The notes under the pieces: model-generated
Databases searched by the model: none
Seen by the model: the letters and a program-made list of their open reading frames with translations, nothing else
Told to the model about the DNA's origin: nothing
Program-made: the position numbers and the translations under genes
Part shown: piece after piece, positions 24,624 to 32,220 of the stretch
Position numbering within the stretch: position 1 is the stretch's first letter
Layout: each line of letters opens with the position of its first letter
NCBI GenBank assembly: GCA_910579075.1
Contig: CAJTSV010000003.1
Span: 703-36,875 of the forward strand
Origin: an uncultured Eubacterium sp.
Lineage (GTDB): Bacteria > Bacillota > Clostridia > Lachnospirales > Lachnospiraceae
Reading direction: 5' to 3'
Length of the DNA stretch: 36,173 nucleotides

Positions 24624-24707
24624 TCTTAAATGTCCTCCATTGTTATCAATATTTATTGGCGGTTCTTCTGTCGTTCAGAGCCGTCTTTGCCCCTATGATA
24701 AGTCCGG
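24621..24707. repeat. Duplicated upstream leader, copy 2
   Basis: Counterpart of 24007-24095, lying before the 24129-24623 gene. The differences are mostly single substitutions. The inverted repeat in the middle is kept, with two changes that would still form G-U pairs in a plus-sense RNA. Confidence 0.8.
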
Positions 24708-24739
24708 CAATTCGCAGAAGCACCTGTTACATATATTCT

Positions 24740-24770
24740 TGTCTGCCATTTTTATAACGAATGGCAGACA
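24740..24770 (+). terminator. Intrinsic terminator-like hairpin
   Basis: TGTCTGCCATT pairs with AATGGCAGACA (11 bp, 9-base loop), followed on the plus strand by GGATTTTT. No intact plus-strand gene precedes it, so it may be left from lost DNA. The rest of 24708-24901 holds nothing that I can identify. Confidence 0.6.
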
Positions 24771-24901
24771 GGATTTTTCCCATCATCTTTATACCCTGAA
24801 TATTCACATCAAATTTGGGATAAATTCTCAGCAAAGCGGGGAGTGCAGATTGCGGAAATGATTTTTCAAACAAGCTCCAGTCCGCTATACCTCTGCTTTA
24901 T

Positions 24902-25446
24902 TTATCGGCAGAAATTTTGTACTTTTTTGCGAAATGTAGCGAAAGGAATTTCTTTTTGCCACTTTCCCCGCCGTTTGGATTACCCGCATTATCTTTCTGC
25001 TTCCTTTTCCCGTTCCGGCTGCTTTGCCTGCCTTAAAATAGTATCTGCGTTCTGCCTGATTGTATCATACTGCTTTACTTTCTTTTTCAGCTTCCCGTAC
25101 TCTGAAATGTCATGCTCCGTTAAGAAATTCAAAGCCTTTGCTCTCCGCTGCCTTGATACTGTTTTGAATGTCTATCAGCATGGAAACGCCCGTCTTTTCC
25201 TGCCTTAACGCTTTCGGCTTCGCCCGGTATGTCCCGGCAATCCTCTCCGTTATGGCTTCCACGGTGCAGGCTTCCCCAAGCGTCTTAGAACGGGTAAAGC
25301 GTTCCTGCCCCGGCGTGACGACTGACAATCCGTGTTCTTTGCACAGCCTGTCACTCACACCCCGTATCTGATAATAGCTTTTCTTGTTGGAAACATACTT
25401 GCGGTGTGTCGCAAAATCGACCGCACAAAATATGATGTGGTAATTC
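24902..25446 (-). pseudogene. Remnant of a conjugative-element relaxase
   Basis: Minus-strand frames give relaxase pieces in order. HIIFCAVDFATHRKYVSNKKSY lies near the catalytic region, then RGVSDRLCKEHGLSVV, PGQERFTRSKTLGEA, RIAGTYRAKPKALRQEKTGV, and in another frame LTEHDISEYGKLKKKVKQYD. The N-terminal tyrosine region is missing. Sequence expected between two PGQER-like sites appears deleted. Further stops and frame changes lie near 25120 and 24990. It marks a decayed mobilisable or conjugative element. No other conjugation genes are nearby. Confidence 0.8.
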
Positions 25447-25674
25447 GTTGAAGATAAGGGGTGGCACAGAGCCGCAGAACAGTATGAGGATTTTGTTCGC
25501 CGCCACAAAAATTTACACATTCTTTTATCAGAACTTGGCGTGCGTTATAATACCCCCGGCATAGTTAAATATCCATTTTGGAGAATAACCGCCCAAAATG
25601 CAAAGGCTGTTTATGCCTGTATCAATTATGGGGAAGCCGCTTGTCCCGCTGAAATCGAAAAACAAGCAATCTAA
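25447..25674 (+). pseudogene. C-terminal fragment, possibly of a Sir2-like NAD-dependent deacetylase
   Basis: The open stretch reads WHRAAEQYEDFVRRHKNLHI, then LLSELGVRYNTPGIVKYPFW and YACINYGEAACPAEI, with a stop at 25672. This resembles the C-terminal end of clostridial Sir2-family proteins as I remember them. There is no start codon with a ribosome site, and the 5' part is replaced by the relaxase remnant at 25446. Family assignment is uncertain. Confidence 0.45.
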
Positions 25675-25714
25675 AAGCCGCCCCGCAGATACGGAACGGC
25701 CTGGTATTACAGAA

Positions 25715-26419
25715 CTAAATTAAATCCTTCTTTTCCGCCCGGCACACGGTCAGGACGGCTGCGGCAAGGGATATCACCGTTAAAACAGCCGGAAATACCG
25801 CGCTGCCTGCCATTGTAAAATCCCCCACATTTGCCTGTGTCAGGAATATGAGCAGAAACGACGAGACAATGCATGCCTTTGACGATTTCACCGCCATCCC
25901 GATAAACAGCGCCAGAAAACTCATGCTCACGATAACCACTGCTTTTAATACCAGCTGTATATAAAAAAATCCGCTGCTCATATCAAAATCCACCACAAAC
26001 GACGATGTCATAAACCCTGAGCCGATATACACGCACAGGTATGCTGCCAGCTTGGTCAGTACAAGCGCCGCAAAGTTAAACAGCCAGACGGACAGCATTT
26101 CCGCAGCCAGTATTTTCTGCCGTTTTATTGGATAAACAAACATCAGGTTCATCGTTTTATTTTTATAAGGGCTTACGACAAACGATGCGCACATAACGCT
26201 GGCAAAAATCAGGTATGCCATGCCGGAAAACAGCTCCACTACCGACGATACCGTATCTTTTCCTGCGACTGCATCCAGCGTGCCGTCCGGGTCATTTGCG
26301 ATGCCCCAGAATGACAGCGCATAAGCAAACAGGCAGAGTGCAGCTGCGGTAATCACCGCACCCAGCATATATTTGCGGATATGATTCTTCTTCCATTCCA
26401 GCCTGACTAATTTCATCAT
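25715..26419 (-). CDS. ABC-2 type transporter permease
   Basis: A 234-residue membrane protein with about six hydrophobic segments and the N-terminal MKLVRLEWKKNHIRKYMLG typical of bacitracin/lantibiotic-type permeases. YPIKRQKILAAEMLS in the middle is a common coupling region. The start at 26419 overlaps the ATPase stop by four bases (ATGA), so the two are translated together. With the ATPase it likely exports or removes a peptide or lipid-targeting antibiotic, or takes part in signalling with the adjacent two-component system. Substrate unknown. A collapsed relative lies at 21453-21620. Confidence 0.88.
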   Translation of the reverse strand: MMKLVRLEWKKNHIRKYMLGAVITAAALCLFAYALSFWGIANDPDGTLDAVAGKDTVSSVVELFSGMAYLIFASVMCASFVVSPYKNKTMNLMFVYPIKRQKILAAEMLSVWLFNFAALVLTKLAAYLCVYIGSGFMTSSFVVDFDMSSGFFYIQLVLKAVVIVSMSFLALFIGMAVKSSKACIVSSFLLIFLTQANVGDFTMAGSAVFPAVLTVISLAAAVLTVCRAEKKDLI

Positions 26420-27342
26420 GATACTGCCCTCCCTGCCTGCGATGTCAGATTTAAGAAATATTCTTCCAGTGTCCTGGCGTGCTGATTGATGGAAATAAGC
26501 CCTGCCTCGTTTGCCACCATTTGCTCTGCAATTTTCTGAATATCTGCATTTTTTTCATAAACCCGGATTTTGGAATTCGAAAAAATCTTAAAGTTTTGAT
26601 AGTGCATGATTTCAGCCAGCACATATGCGGCTCTTTTTGTATTTTCGGCTGCAAGCTCAATATAAGCAGAATTCATTTCCTCGAGCTCTTTCATGGAAAT
26701 CTCTTTGAGCATTTTTCCATCCTGAATCACTCCGATGGTGTCCGCCATATTTTCCATTTCTGACAGCAGATGGCTGGATATCAGAAAGGTCATGCCGTAT
26801 TCCTTACAGAGCATCTGAAACAAATCCCGCATCTGCTTCATGCCTGCCGGGTCTAAGCCGTTTGACGGCTCATCTAATATCACAAGCTGCGGCCTGTGCA
26901 GAACCGCGCGGGCAATTCCCAGACGCTGCTTCATGCCGAGGGAATAGCCTGCGACCGGCTTATCCGCCGCATCCGTCAGATGCAGCAGGCGCAGGGCTTC
27001 TTCCACGCTTCCCTGGCAGTAATAGCCCATGTACTCGCAGTGCAGCTGCAGGTTCTCTTTGCCGGTCATATGTTCATAAAATACCGGAAATTCAATTATG
27101 CTTCCCATGCGCTGGAATACTTCATAAGAATTATGCTCCAATGTGCGCCCGAACAGCTGTACCGTTCCGGTGGTCGGTTTCCACAGATTTGTAATCATCT
27201 TCATAACGGTCGTTTTGCCCGCACCGTTCGGCCCCAAAAATCCATAAATTTCGCCCTGGCTGACATGAATATCCACATCCTTTACCAGCTCCCTGCTGCC
27301 TATCCGTTTTCCCAGATGGCTTGTTTGTAAAATATAAGACAT
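26416..27342 (-). CDS. ABC transporter ATP-binding protein (BcrA-like)
   Basis: A 308-residue ATPase starting at 27342 behind AGAAAGGAG. Walker A is FLGPNGAGKTT near residue 40, the ABC signature AGYSLGMKQRLGIAR near 140, and Walker B LVILDEPSNGLDP near 160. The switch histidine is in ISSHLL near 195. A C-terminal ~80-residue extension is typical of drug- or bacteriocin-type ATPases. It pairs with the overlapping permease, and the response regulator and kinase genes lie directly upstream, a common arrangement for peptide-antibiotic sensing and resistance. The longer open reading upstream of 27342 has no support. Confidence 0.92.
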   Translation of the reverse strand: MSYILQTSHLGKRIGSRELVKDVDIHVSQGEIYGFLGPNGAGKTTVMKMITNLWKPTTGTVQLFGRTLEHNSYEVFQRMGSIIEFPVFYEHMTGKENLQLHCEYMGYYCQGSVEEALRLLHLTDAADKPVAGYSLGMKQRLGIARAVLHRPQLVILDEPSNGLDPAGMKQMRDLFQMLCKEYGMTFLISSHLLSEMENMADTIGVIQDGKMLKEISMKELEEMNSAYIELAAENTKRAAYVLAEIMHYQNFKIFSNSKIRVYEKNADIQKIAEQMVANEAGLISINQHARTLEEYFLNLTSQAGRAVS

Positions 27343-27385
27343 ATTTTCTGTCTCCTTTCTGAACGCTTTCCCTGCTGCTGACCGT

Positions 27386-27423
27386 ATCATAGCGCAAAGG
27401 ATTTTCAAAACTCTTGACAAATT
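27386..27423 (-). promoter_or_regulatory. Candidate regulated promoter of the ABC operon
   Basis: In the 126-base gap between the kinase and the ATPase, the minus strand has TATGAT (27391-27386). Upstream are two half-site-like copies, TTTGTCAA and TTTTGAAA, starting 11 bases apart. There is no good -35 box, which fits an activator such as the neighbouring OmpR-type regulator. This is a weak inference. Confidence 0.35.
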
Positions 27424-27468
27424 CTTACGAATTTCTTTCCTTTTCCATTTCATATGCGTGTCAGAAAT

Positions 27469-28398
27469 TCATTTTTTCAGCTCCAGCGTAAATACGGTTT
27501 TTACACCCGGCACACTTTGTAACGAAATATCCCCTTCCATCTGGCGGGCCAGGTTTTTGGCAATTGTCAGCCCGAGCCCGTTTCCCTGTATCTCGCGGTT
27601 TCTGGAATCCTCTGCTGTATACAGGCGGTCAAATACATGCGCAGCCGATTCCGGGGAGATTCCCTTTCCCCTGTCTGCTACATCGATATAGACACGGCTG
27701 TCATCCTGGCGCAGAAAAACACCCAGATAGCCGCCATCAGCACCATAGCGCACGGCATTTGACAGTAAATTGTGAAGGATTCTCTGCAGCGCGCTTTCAT
27801 CTGCCCATACAAACACTGCTGCTTCGGGTATCGACAGTTCTGCTTCAAAGCCTTTCTGCACTAAAATTTCATAAAATTCCAGCACATTCCGGCGGCAAAG
27901 CTCACAGATATCAAGCCTGCAAAATTCGATGTCCATATCGCCGGATTCCAGTTTTGCCAGCGTAAAAAACTGGTTTATCATATCCACGGTCTGTCCGGCT
28001 TTTTCTTCTGCCTTTTTCAGCATCGCGTTATCCGAACCCCCAAGGCGCATGATTTCCAGATAACCGAGTATTACGGTCAAAGGCGTTTTGATATCATGGG
28101 AAATATTTGCAAGCATTTTTCTGGAAGAAATTTCTCCTTTTTTTACATCTGCCTTTATTTTCTGCCGTTCGTTTAACATCCTGTTAATCTGCCTGCAAAG
28201 CTCCATCATAACGGGATTTCCTGTAAATACCATAACCTTTTCATCACCGCCTGTGCGCGCGATTTCTTCCAGCTTTTTATTTACCTGCTTTAGCTGTGAC
28301 TGGATTCCCCTGCGGAATGCATACTGCTGGTACAAAACAAGAAAAACCAGTCCGGCTGCAAGAACGATAAGAAAACATACCGCTGCCTGATTATTCAT
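27469..28398 (-). CDS. Sensor histidine kinase
   Basis: A 309-residue kinase with a single N-terminal membrane helix (about 5-25) and a short cytoplasmic linker. The HisKA box NISHDIKTPL has its phospho-accepting histidine near 101. The N-box is ILHNLLSNAVRYG near 207, the G1 box DRGKGIS near 243 and the G2 box GNGLGLTIAK near 271. There is almost no extracellular part, so it probably senses within the membrane or via the adjacent transporter, as in peptide-antibiotic sensing systems. Its ATG overlaps the regulator stop by 8 bases. The order is regulator, kinase, ATPase, permease. Confidence 0.93.
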   Translation of the reverse strand: MNNQAAVCFLIVLAAGLVFLVLYQQYAFRRGIQSQLKQVNKKLEEIARTGGDEKVMVFTGNPVMMELCRQINRMLNERQKIKADVKKGEISSRKMLANISHDIKTPLTVILGYLEIMRLGGSDNAMLKKAEEKAGQTVDMINQFFTLAKLESGDMDIEFCRLDICELCRRNVLEFYEILVQKGFEAELSIPEAAVFVWADESALQRILHNLLSNAVRYGADGGYLGVFLRQDDSRVYIDVADRGKGISPESAAHVFDRLYTAEDSRNREIQGNGLGLTIAKNLARQMEGDISLQSVPGVKTVFTLELKK

Positions 28399-29092
28399 TT
28401 CTCTTATCTCCTAACTTATATCCGATTCCCCATACAGTCATAATATACTCCGGCCTGCGGGGATTTTCTTCTATTTTATTGCGCAGCCTGCTGATATGCA
28501 CATTTACGGCATTTTCATCGCCAAAATATGCATCGTTCCATACAAGGGAATAAATCTGCTCTTTTGTATACACTTTTTTGGGATTTTTCAAAAATAATTT
28601 CAGAATTTCGAATTCCTTAGATGTGAGTTCGATACTGCTGCCATCCTTCGTTACGGAATAATCGTTCAGGTTCATAACCAGGCTTCCTGCTTCCAGCAGC
28701 TGCGGTTCACTCGAAACGCCTCCGGTATACTGTGTGCTCCTTCGGATATTTGCTTTTATCCGCGCCAGCACCTCGGTAACAGAAAATGGCTTTGTGATAT
28801 AATCATCCGCACCCAGGCCCAGGCCGAGCGTTTTATCGGAATCGGTGTCTTTCGCTGACAGAATGATAATCGGGACAGTGCTTTTTTCCCTGATTTTTTC
28901 CATGACTTCCATGCCGTTTAATTCCGGTATCATCAAATCCAGCAGCACCAGGCTGAAATTTCCTGCAAAAAATTCCTCACAGGCACGTTTCCCGTCCGGT
29001 GCCGTGGTAATTTCAAAGTTTTCGGCTGTCAGGAAATTTTTCAGCATGGTGCTGATTTCTTTGTCGTCTTCTACAAGCAGAATTCTGTTCAT
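28391..29092 (-). CDS. OmpR/PhoB-family response regulator
   Basis: A 233-residue regulator starting at 29092 behind AAAGGAG. The receiver domain has LLVEDDKE near the N-terminus, the phosphorylated aspartate in LVLLDLMIPE (near residue 51), and conserved lysine in DYITKPF near 101. The DNA-binding winged helix contains ELTSKEFEILKLFL near 160 and ends in YIMTVWGIGYKLG. It forms an operon with the kinase and probably controls the ABC genes. The open frame extends up to 29188 but lacks a better start there. Confidence 0.93.
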   Translation of the reverse strand: MNRILLVEDDKEISTMLKNFLTAENFEITTAPDGKRACEEFFAGNFSLVLLDLMIPELNGMEVMEKIREKSTVPIIILSAKDTDSDKTLGLGLGADDYITKPFSVTEVLARIKANIRRSTQYTGGVSSEPQLLEAGSLVMNLNDYSVTKDGSSIELTSKEFEILKLFLKNPKKVYTKEQIYSLVWNDAYFGDENAVNVHISRLRNKIEENPRRPEYIMTVWGIGYKLGDKRNE

Positions 29093-29273
29093 CTTGCATA
29101 TTCTCCTTTTTACTGCTTTCCAGCAGTATTTTTCAAACACTGTGTTGTGCATTTTTTTCATCATAGCATAAAATTTCAGTTCTTTCAACGCAAAGAACCG
29201 CTTCCATTTTTAAGGAAATACCTATATAATAAAACAGCAGGCAGAAAGCTGGCGGCAGGGATGGTGACAGGAA

Positions 29274-30035
29274 ATGACAGGAATCTATTTCAGCGGAACA
29301 GGGAACACAAAATTTTGTGTTGATACATTCTTAAAAGAATATGGCGATGAGAAAAATTCATTTTCTATTGAAGATTCGAAAACTCCAGAGCAGATAAAAA
29401 ACGACCAGGAGCTGGTAATCGGTTATCCGGTGCAGTATAGCAGTCTTCCTAAAATAATGCGGGATTTTATTGTGCATAACCGGCATATCTGGAAGGGAAA
29501 AACTGTTTTTATCATTGCCACCATGGGGCTTTTCAGCGGTGACGGCACAGGGGTATCTGCACGGCTGTTAAAAAAATACGGTGCCACTATCATGGGCGGA
29601 CTGCATCTGAAAATGCCAGACAGTATCTGTGATGAGAAAGTATTAAAACGCAGCTTTGAACAGAATCAAAAAATCATAAGCAATGCAGGGGAAAAAATAT
29701 GCAAAGCCGTGCGCAGCATAAAAAATGAAAAACCGCCTCAAGAAGGGTTCGGCACCGCATGCCACCTGGCAGGGCTGTTTGGACAGAGACTGTACTTTTT
29801 TTGGAAAACCCAGGCTTATTCGAATCAGTTAAAAATCAATCCCCTGGCATGTATTGGCTGTGGTTTATGCGAAAAGCTGTGTCCTATGGGAAACATTGCT
29901 GTAAAAAATGGAATTGCTGTTTCAGACAGCAAATGTACCATGTGTTACCGCTGCGTAAATAAATGTCCCCGACAGGCAATCACACTGTTAGGAAAAAACG
30001 TGATAGAACAGCATGATATCAGCAGATATTTATAA
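29274..30035 (+). CDS. EFR1-family flavodoxin-ferredoxin fusion
   Basis: A 253-residue protein with an N-terminal flavodoxin-like domain and a C-terminal two-cluster ferredoxin domain. GTGNT at the phosphate-binding loop near residue 8 suggests FMN binding. Two cysteine sets, CIGCGLCEKLCP near 196 and CTMCYRCVNKCP near 222, hold [4Fe-4S] clusters. It is likely a cytoplasmic electron carrier or reductase. The specific partner is not evident. It diverges from the two-component operon, with a possible -10 TATAAT at 29225-29230 and a weak -35 box. Confidence 0.9.
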   Translation: MTGIYFSGTGNTKFCVDTFLKEYGDEKNSFSIEDSKTPEQIKNDQELVIGYPVQYSSLPKIMRDFIVHNRHIWKGKTVFIIATMGLFSGDGTGVSARLLKKYGATIMGGLHLKMPDSICDEKVLKRSFEQNQKIISNAGEKICKAVRSIKNEKPPQEGFGTACHLAGLFGQRLYFFWKTQAYSNQLKINPLACIGCGLCEKLCPMGNIAVKNGIAVSDSKCTMCYRCVNKCPRQAITLLGKNVIEQHDISRYL

Positions 30036-30083
30036 CTTGCAGCCGGTAAAATTACAGACCATGCTGTTCCTTAACCTTTTATA

Positions 30084-30386
30084 TTATTTCCCTGCCATTG
30101 AATACCAGACACAGAATACATCTTCCATACGCAATGTCTGCTATCTATGTGCCGTTATATCCCTCATCCCCGCAACTGCTTTCCAAGGAAACGTATTATA
30201 TTGGTGCCTTAAATCATCTGTAACAACTTTCACTAATTCTCCAATATTAATACATGTCATTCCCAATGCCCGCTTCAACATCTCATTCTCTAAAAACTGT
30301 TCCAGTGAAAATGTTCCTAAAAGCTCAATTCCTATATCTATTTCCTCAATAATCTTCCATATAGTAATTTTATCCCTATGCTGCAT
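30084..30386 (-). pseudogene. HepT-like (HEPN) toxin with a nonsense codon at the motif tyrosine
   Basis: HepT is the HEPN ribonuclease toxin of the MntA/HepT system. The frame from 30386 reads RDKITIWKIIEEID, LLGTFSLEQFLENEM, and INIGELVK, then the RX4HXY motif region RDITAHR. The next codon, where tyrosine is expected, is TAG at 30141-30143. Reading past it gives QTLRMEDVF, as in intact family members, and ends at 30084, for a total of about 100 residues, near normal. The tyrosine is the residue that the MntA antitoxin AMPylates in studied systems. Loss truncates the motif and probably kills the toxin. It overlaps mntA by 11 bases. Confidence 0.8.
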
Positions 30387-30657
30387 ATAATACCACTTCC
30401 TTGCGAATTTCTATTAAGTCATCTGGCATAACCGGCCCATGAATCACATCCACTTTTACTCCCAGCATTTCTTCTAATTCAATCTGCACCATGGATAAGG
30501 TAATTAATGAAACAGGTTTTTTAAATTCTATAATCAAGTCCACGTCACTGTTATCATTGTTTGTTCCATCTGCTCTTGAACCAAACAATGTCACTTTTTT
30601 GATAGAGTATTTAACAGTTATTCTTTTTACTGCATTCGAAATTTCATCAATCATCAT
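30376..30657 (-). CDS. mntA: MntA-type nucleotidyltransferase antitoxin
   Basis: A 93-residue minimal nucleotidyltransferase with the signature LFGSRADGTNNDNSDVDL near residues 25-42. The two aspartates would bind metal, as in the family. In related systems MntA AMPylates HepT and so neutralises it. It starts at 30657 or 30654 (two ATGs in tandem), with only a weak GAGAGAATGG site. It lies upstream of and overlaps the broken HepT. The antitoxin itself looks intact. It could now be without a partner, or regulate a HepT elsewhere. Confidence 0.85.
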   Translation of the reverse strand: MMIDEISNAVKRITVKYSIKKVTLFGSRADGTNNDNSDVDLIIEFKKPVSLITLSMVQIELEEMLGVKVDVIHGPVMPDDLIEIRKEVVLYAA

Positions 30658-31015
30658 ATTCCATTCTCTCTATTTTAAATATTGAACAAAGCTCGTCTTC
30701 CTGAAAATTATCAGCGGCAGACAGTCTGCCAGCACAGAATTGCTTACCCTTATTGTATCGATTCCAGCATTTTTAATCAACATTTTTTTCCTTTTTCTGT
30801 CCTTTCTAAAAATAAAACCCGGGATTTCATATTTTTAAAATCATCATGACTGGCTTATCCGAAGAAACAGACGGAAAACTTCTGCTGCGCAGCGAAAAAA
30901 AGACAGGGCTGCCGCTCGAATCAAATCATATACAGGATATCGAATCAAAAACGATTGAAAGAAACGATATCTTGTATTATTTTTCGTAATGCGGCAGCTC
31001 CGTCTTTCTTTATGA
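30658..31015. other. Gap without a recognised gene
   Basis: This 358-bp stretch holds one open reading of 47 codons at 30846-30989 (plus strand) without a ribosome site or known match. I see no promoter, repeat or RNA motif that I can support. Confidence 0.5.
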
Positions 31016-32176
31016 TTATTTAAATGATTTTCTGCTCCATATTGCCAGGGCCAGAATGCCGCACAAAACTGCCAGAATTAAATAAGCATCTTTTCCAATG
31101 CCTGCACCTGTCTTATAATTCGCATCCGGCCTGGAATTGCCGGCGGCCTGTGCTGAACTGCCTGCAGATTTTGTTTTACCTGATGCTTTTCCATCCTGTG
31201 CGGCTTCGTTTATTTCAAAACCGCCACGGCCTTCTGTTTCGCCTGGTACTGCTGCACTTCCTGTGCCAGCTTCCTTTGAGCCATCCGCCGCTTCCTTTTT
31301 ACCGGAGCTTCCTGTACTTCCCGTTCCAGTCAATCCGGAACTCTCTGCTTTACCGGAGCTTCCCACACTTCCCGTGCCTGCCGGTCCGGAACTCTCTGCG
31401 GCGCTCGTTCCGCCGGAACCGGAATTGCCTGCCGTACCGTCTTGCTTCTGTCCTGAATTTTCCACAATATCTGTTTCACCTTCACTGGAATCGCCTGCTG
31501 CTCCGTTCTGGCCGGAATTGCCTGCGGCTTCGTCCTTGCCAGAATCCTCTGCGGCTGCTGTTTCACTCTGTCCAGATTTGTCTGCTGTGCCCGTTCCATG
31601 ATTTACAATGCCCGTTCCATCATCTGCGCTTCCCGTTCCATCATTTGCACTTCCCGTTCCACTATTTGCACTTCCCGTTCCACTATTTGCACTTCCAGCA
31701 CCGTGCATTCTTACGGCGCTGGAAACCTGACAGTCCGAAACAGCTTCCAAATCGATATCCGTCATTTCCTGCAACGATAAGGTAACCGGAAGCGCTGCTG
31801 TCTCCTGGCGCATCCGAAAACGCACGGTTACAATGTTCCCATCCGAGCCATAGCTGCCGCTGCTGATAACAGACAGGTTTACCGCCCCTCCGGTATCAGA
31901 TGCGTTTGTAATATCACTCTGTGAAAAAGCGCTGCTCCATGTGCTGTCTTCATACTGCAGGATGCTGCTGTCGTAAGCAAGTGAACATTTCAGTGTATGG
32001 ATTTCCGGATTATTGGCAAGCGATACCCGGACATTTACCACCTCCTGCCCGGCGGTTTTATCAGCGGATGCGTACAGGGATGGCACAGCCGCTGCCTGTA
32101 CGGGCCAGCCCGGCAGACAGGCAATTCCAAGCAGTACAGCAGCAAGCCAGATAAAAAACTGTTTTTTGGCCTTCAT
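31016..32176 (-). CDS. Cell-surface protein with cohesin-like domain and Gly/Ser-rich stalk
   Basis: A 386-residue exported protein. A signal peptide (about 1-28, ending AVQA-like) precedes a cohesin-like beta domain at about 30-155, with LKCSLAYDSSILQYE and IVTVRFRM. A long low-complexity stalk (about 160-345) rich in Gly, Ser, Ala, Thr and acidic residues follows, beginning with 7-residue repeats of the GTGSANS kind. A membrane helix and positively charged tail (AIWSRKSFK) end the protein. Cohesin domains classically bind dockerins; no dockerin is seen here, so the partner is unknown. The gene is intact and is the last of three minus-strand surface genes. Confidence 0.85.
   Translation of the reverse strand: MKAKKQFFIWLAAVLLGIACLPGWPVQAAAVPSLYASADKTAGQEVVNVRVSLANNPEIHTLKCSLAYDSSILQYEDSTWSSAFSQSDITNASDTGGAVNLSVISSGSYGSDGNIVTVRFRMRQETAALPVTLSLQEMTDIDLEAVSDCQVSSAVRMHGAGSANSGTGSANSGTGSANDGTGSADDGTGIVNHGTGTADKSGQSETAAAEDSGKDEAAGNSGQNGAAGDSSEGETDIVENSGQKQDGTAGNSGSGGTSAAESSGPAGTGSVGSSGKAESSGLTGTGSTGSSGKKEAADGSKEAGTGSAAVPGETEGRGGFEINEAAQDGKASGKTKSAGSSAQAAGNSRPDANYKTGAGIGKDAYLILAVLCGILALAIWSRKSFK
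31590..31700. repeat. Tandem 21-bp repeats in the stalk of the cohesin-like protein
   Basis: About five 21-bp units encode 7-residue repeats (GTGSANS, GTGSAND, GTGSADD and variants). The last two copies are identical, so recent expansion or contraction by slippage is likely. Confidence 0.85.
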
Positions 32177-32220
32177 GATTTTTTGTCCTTTCTGTTTCTA
32201 TTGCTTTCTCCTGTCATCCT

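Noticed and set aside
30846..30989. 47-codon plus-strand open reading
   Set aside because: No ribosome site, no recognised family, in a gap between unrelated genes. Could be a relic but cannot be supported.
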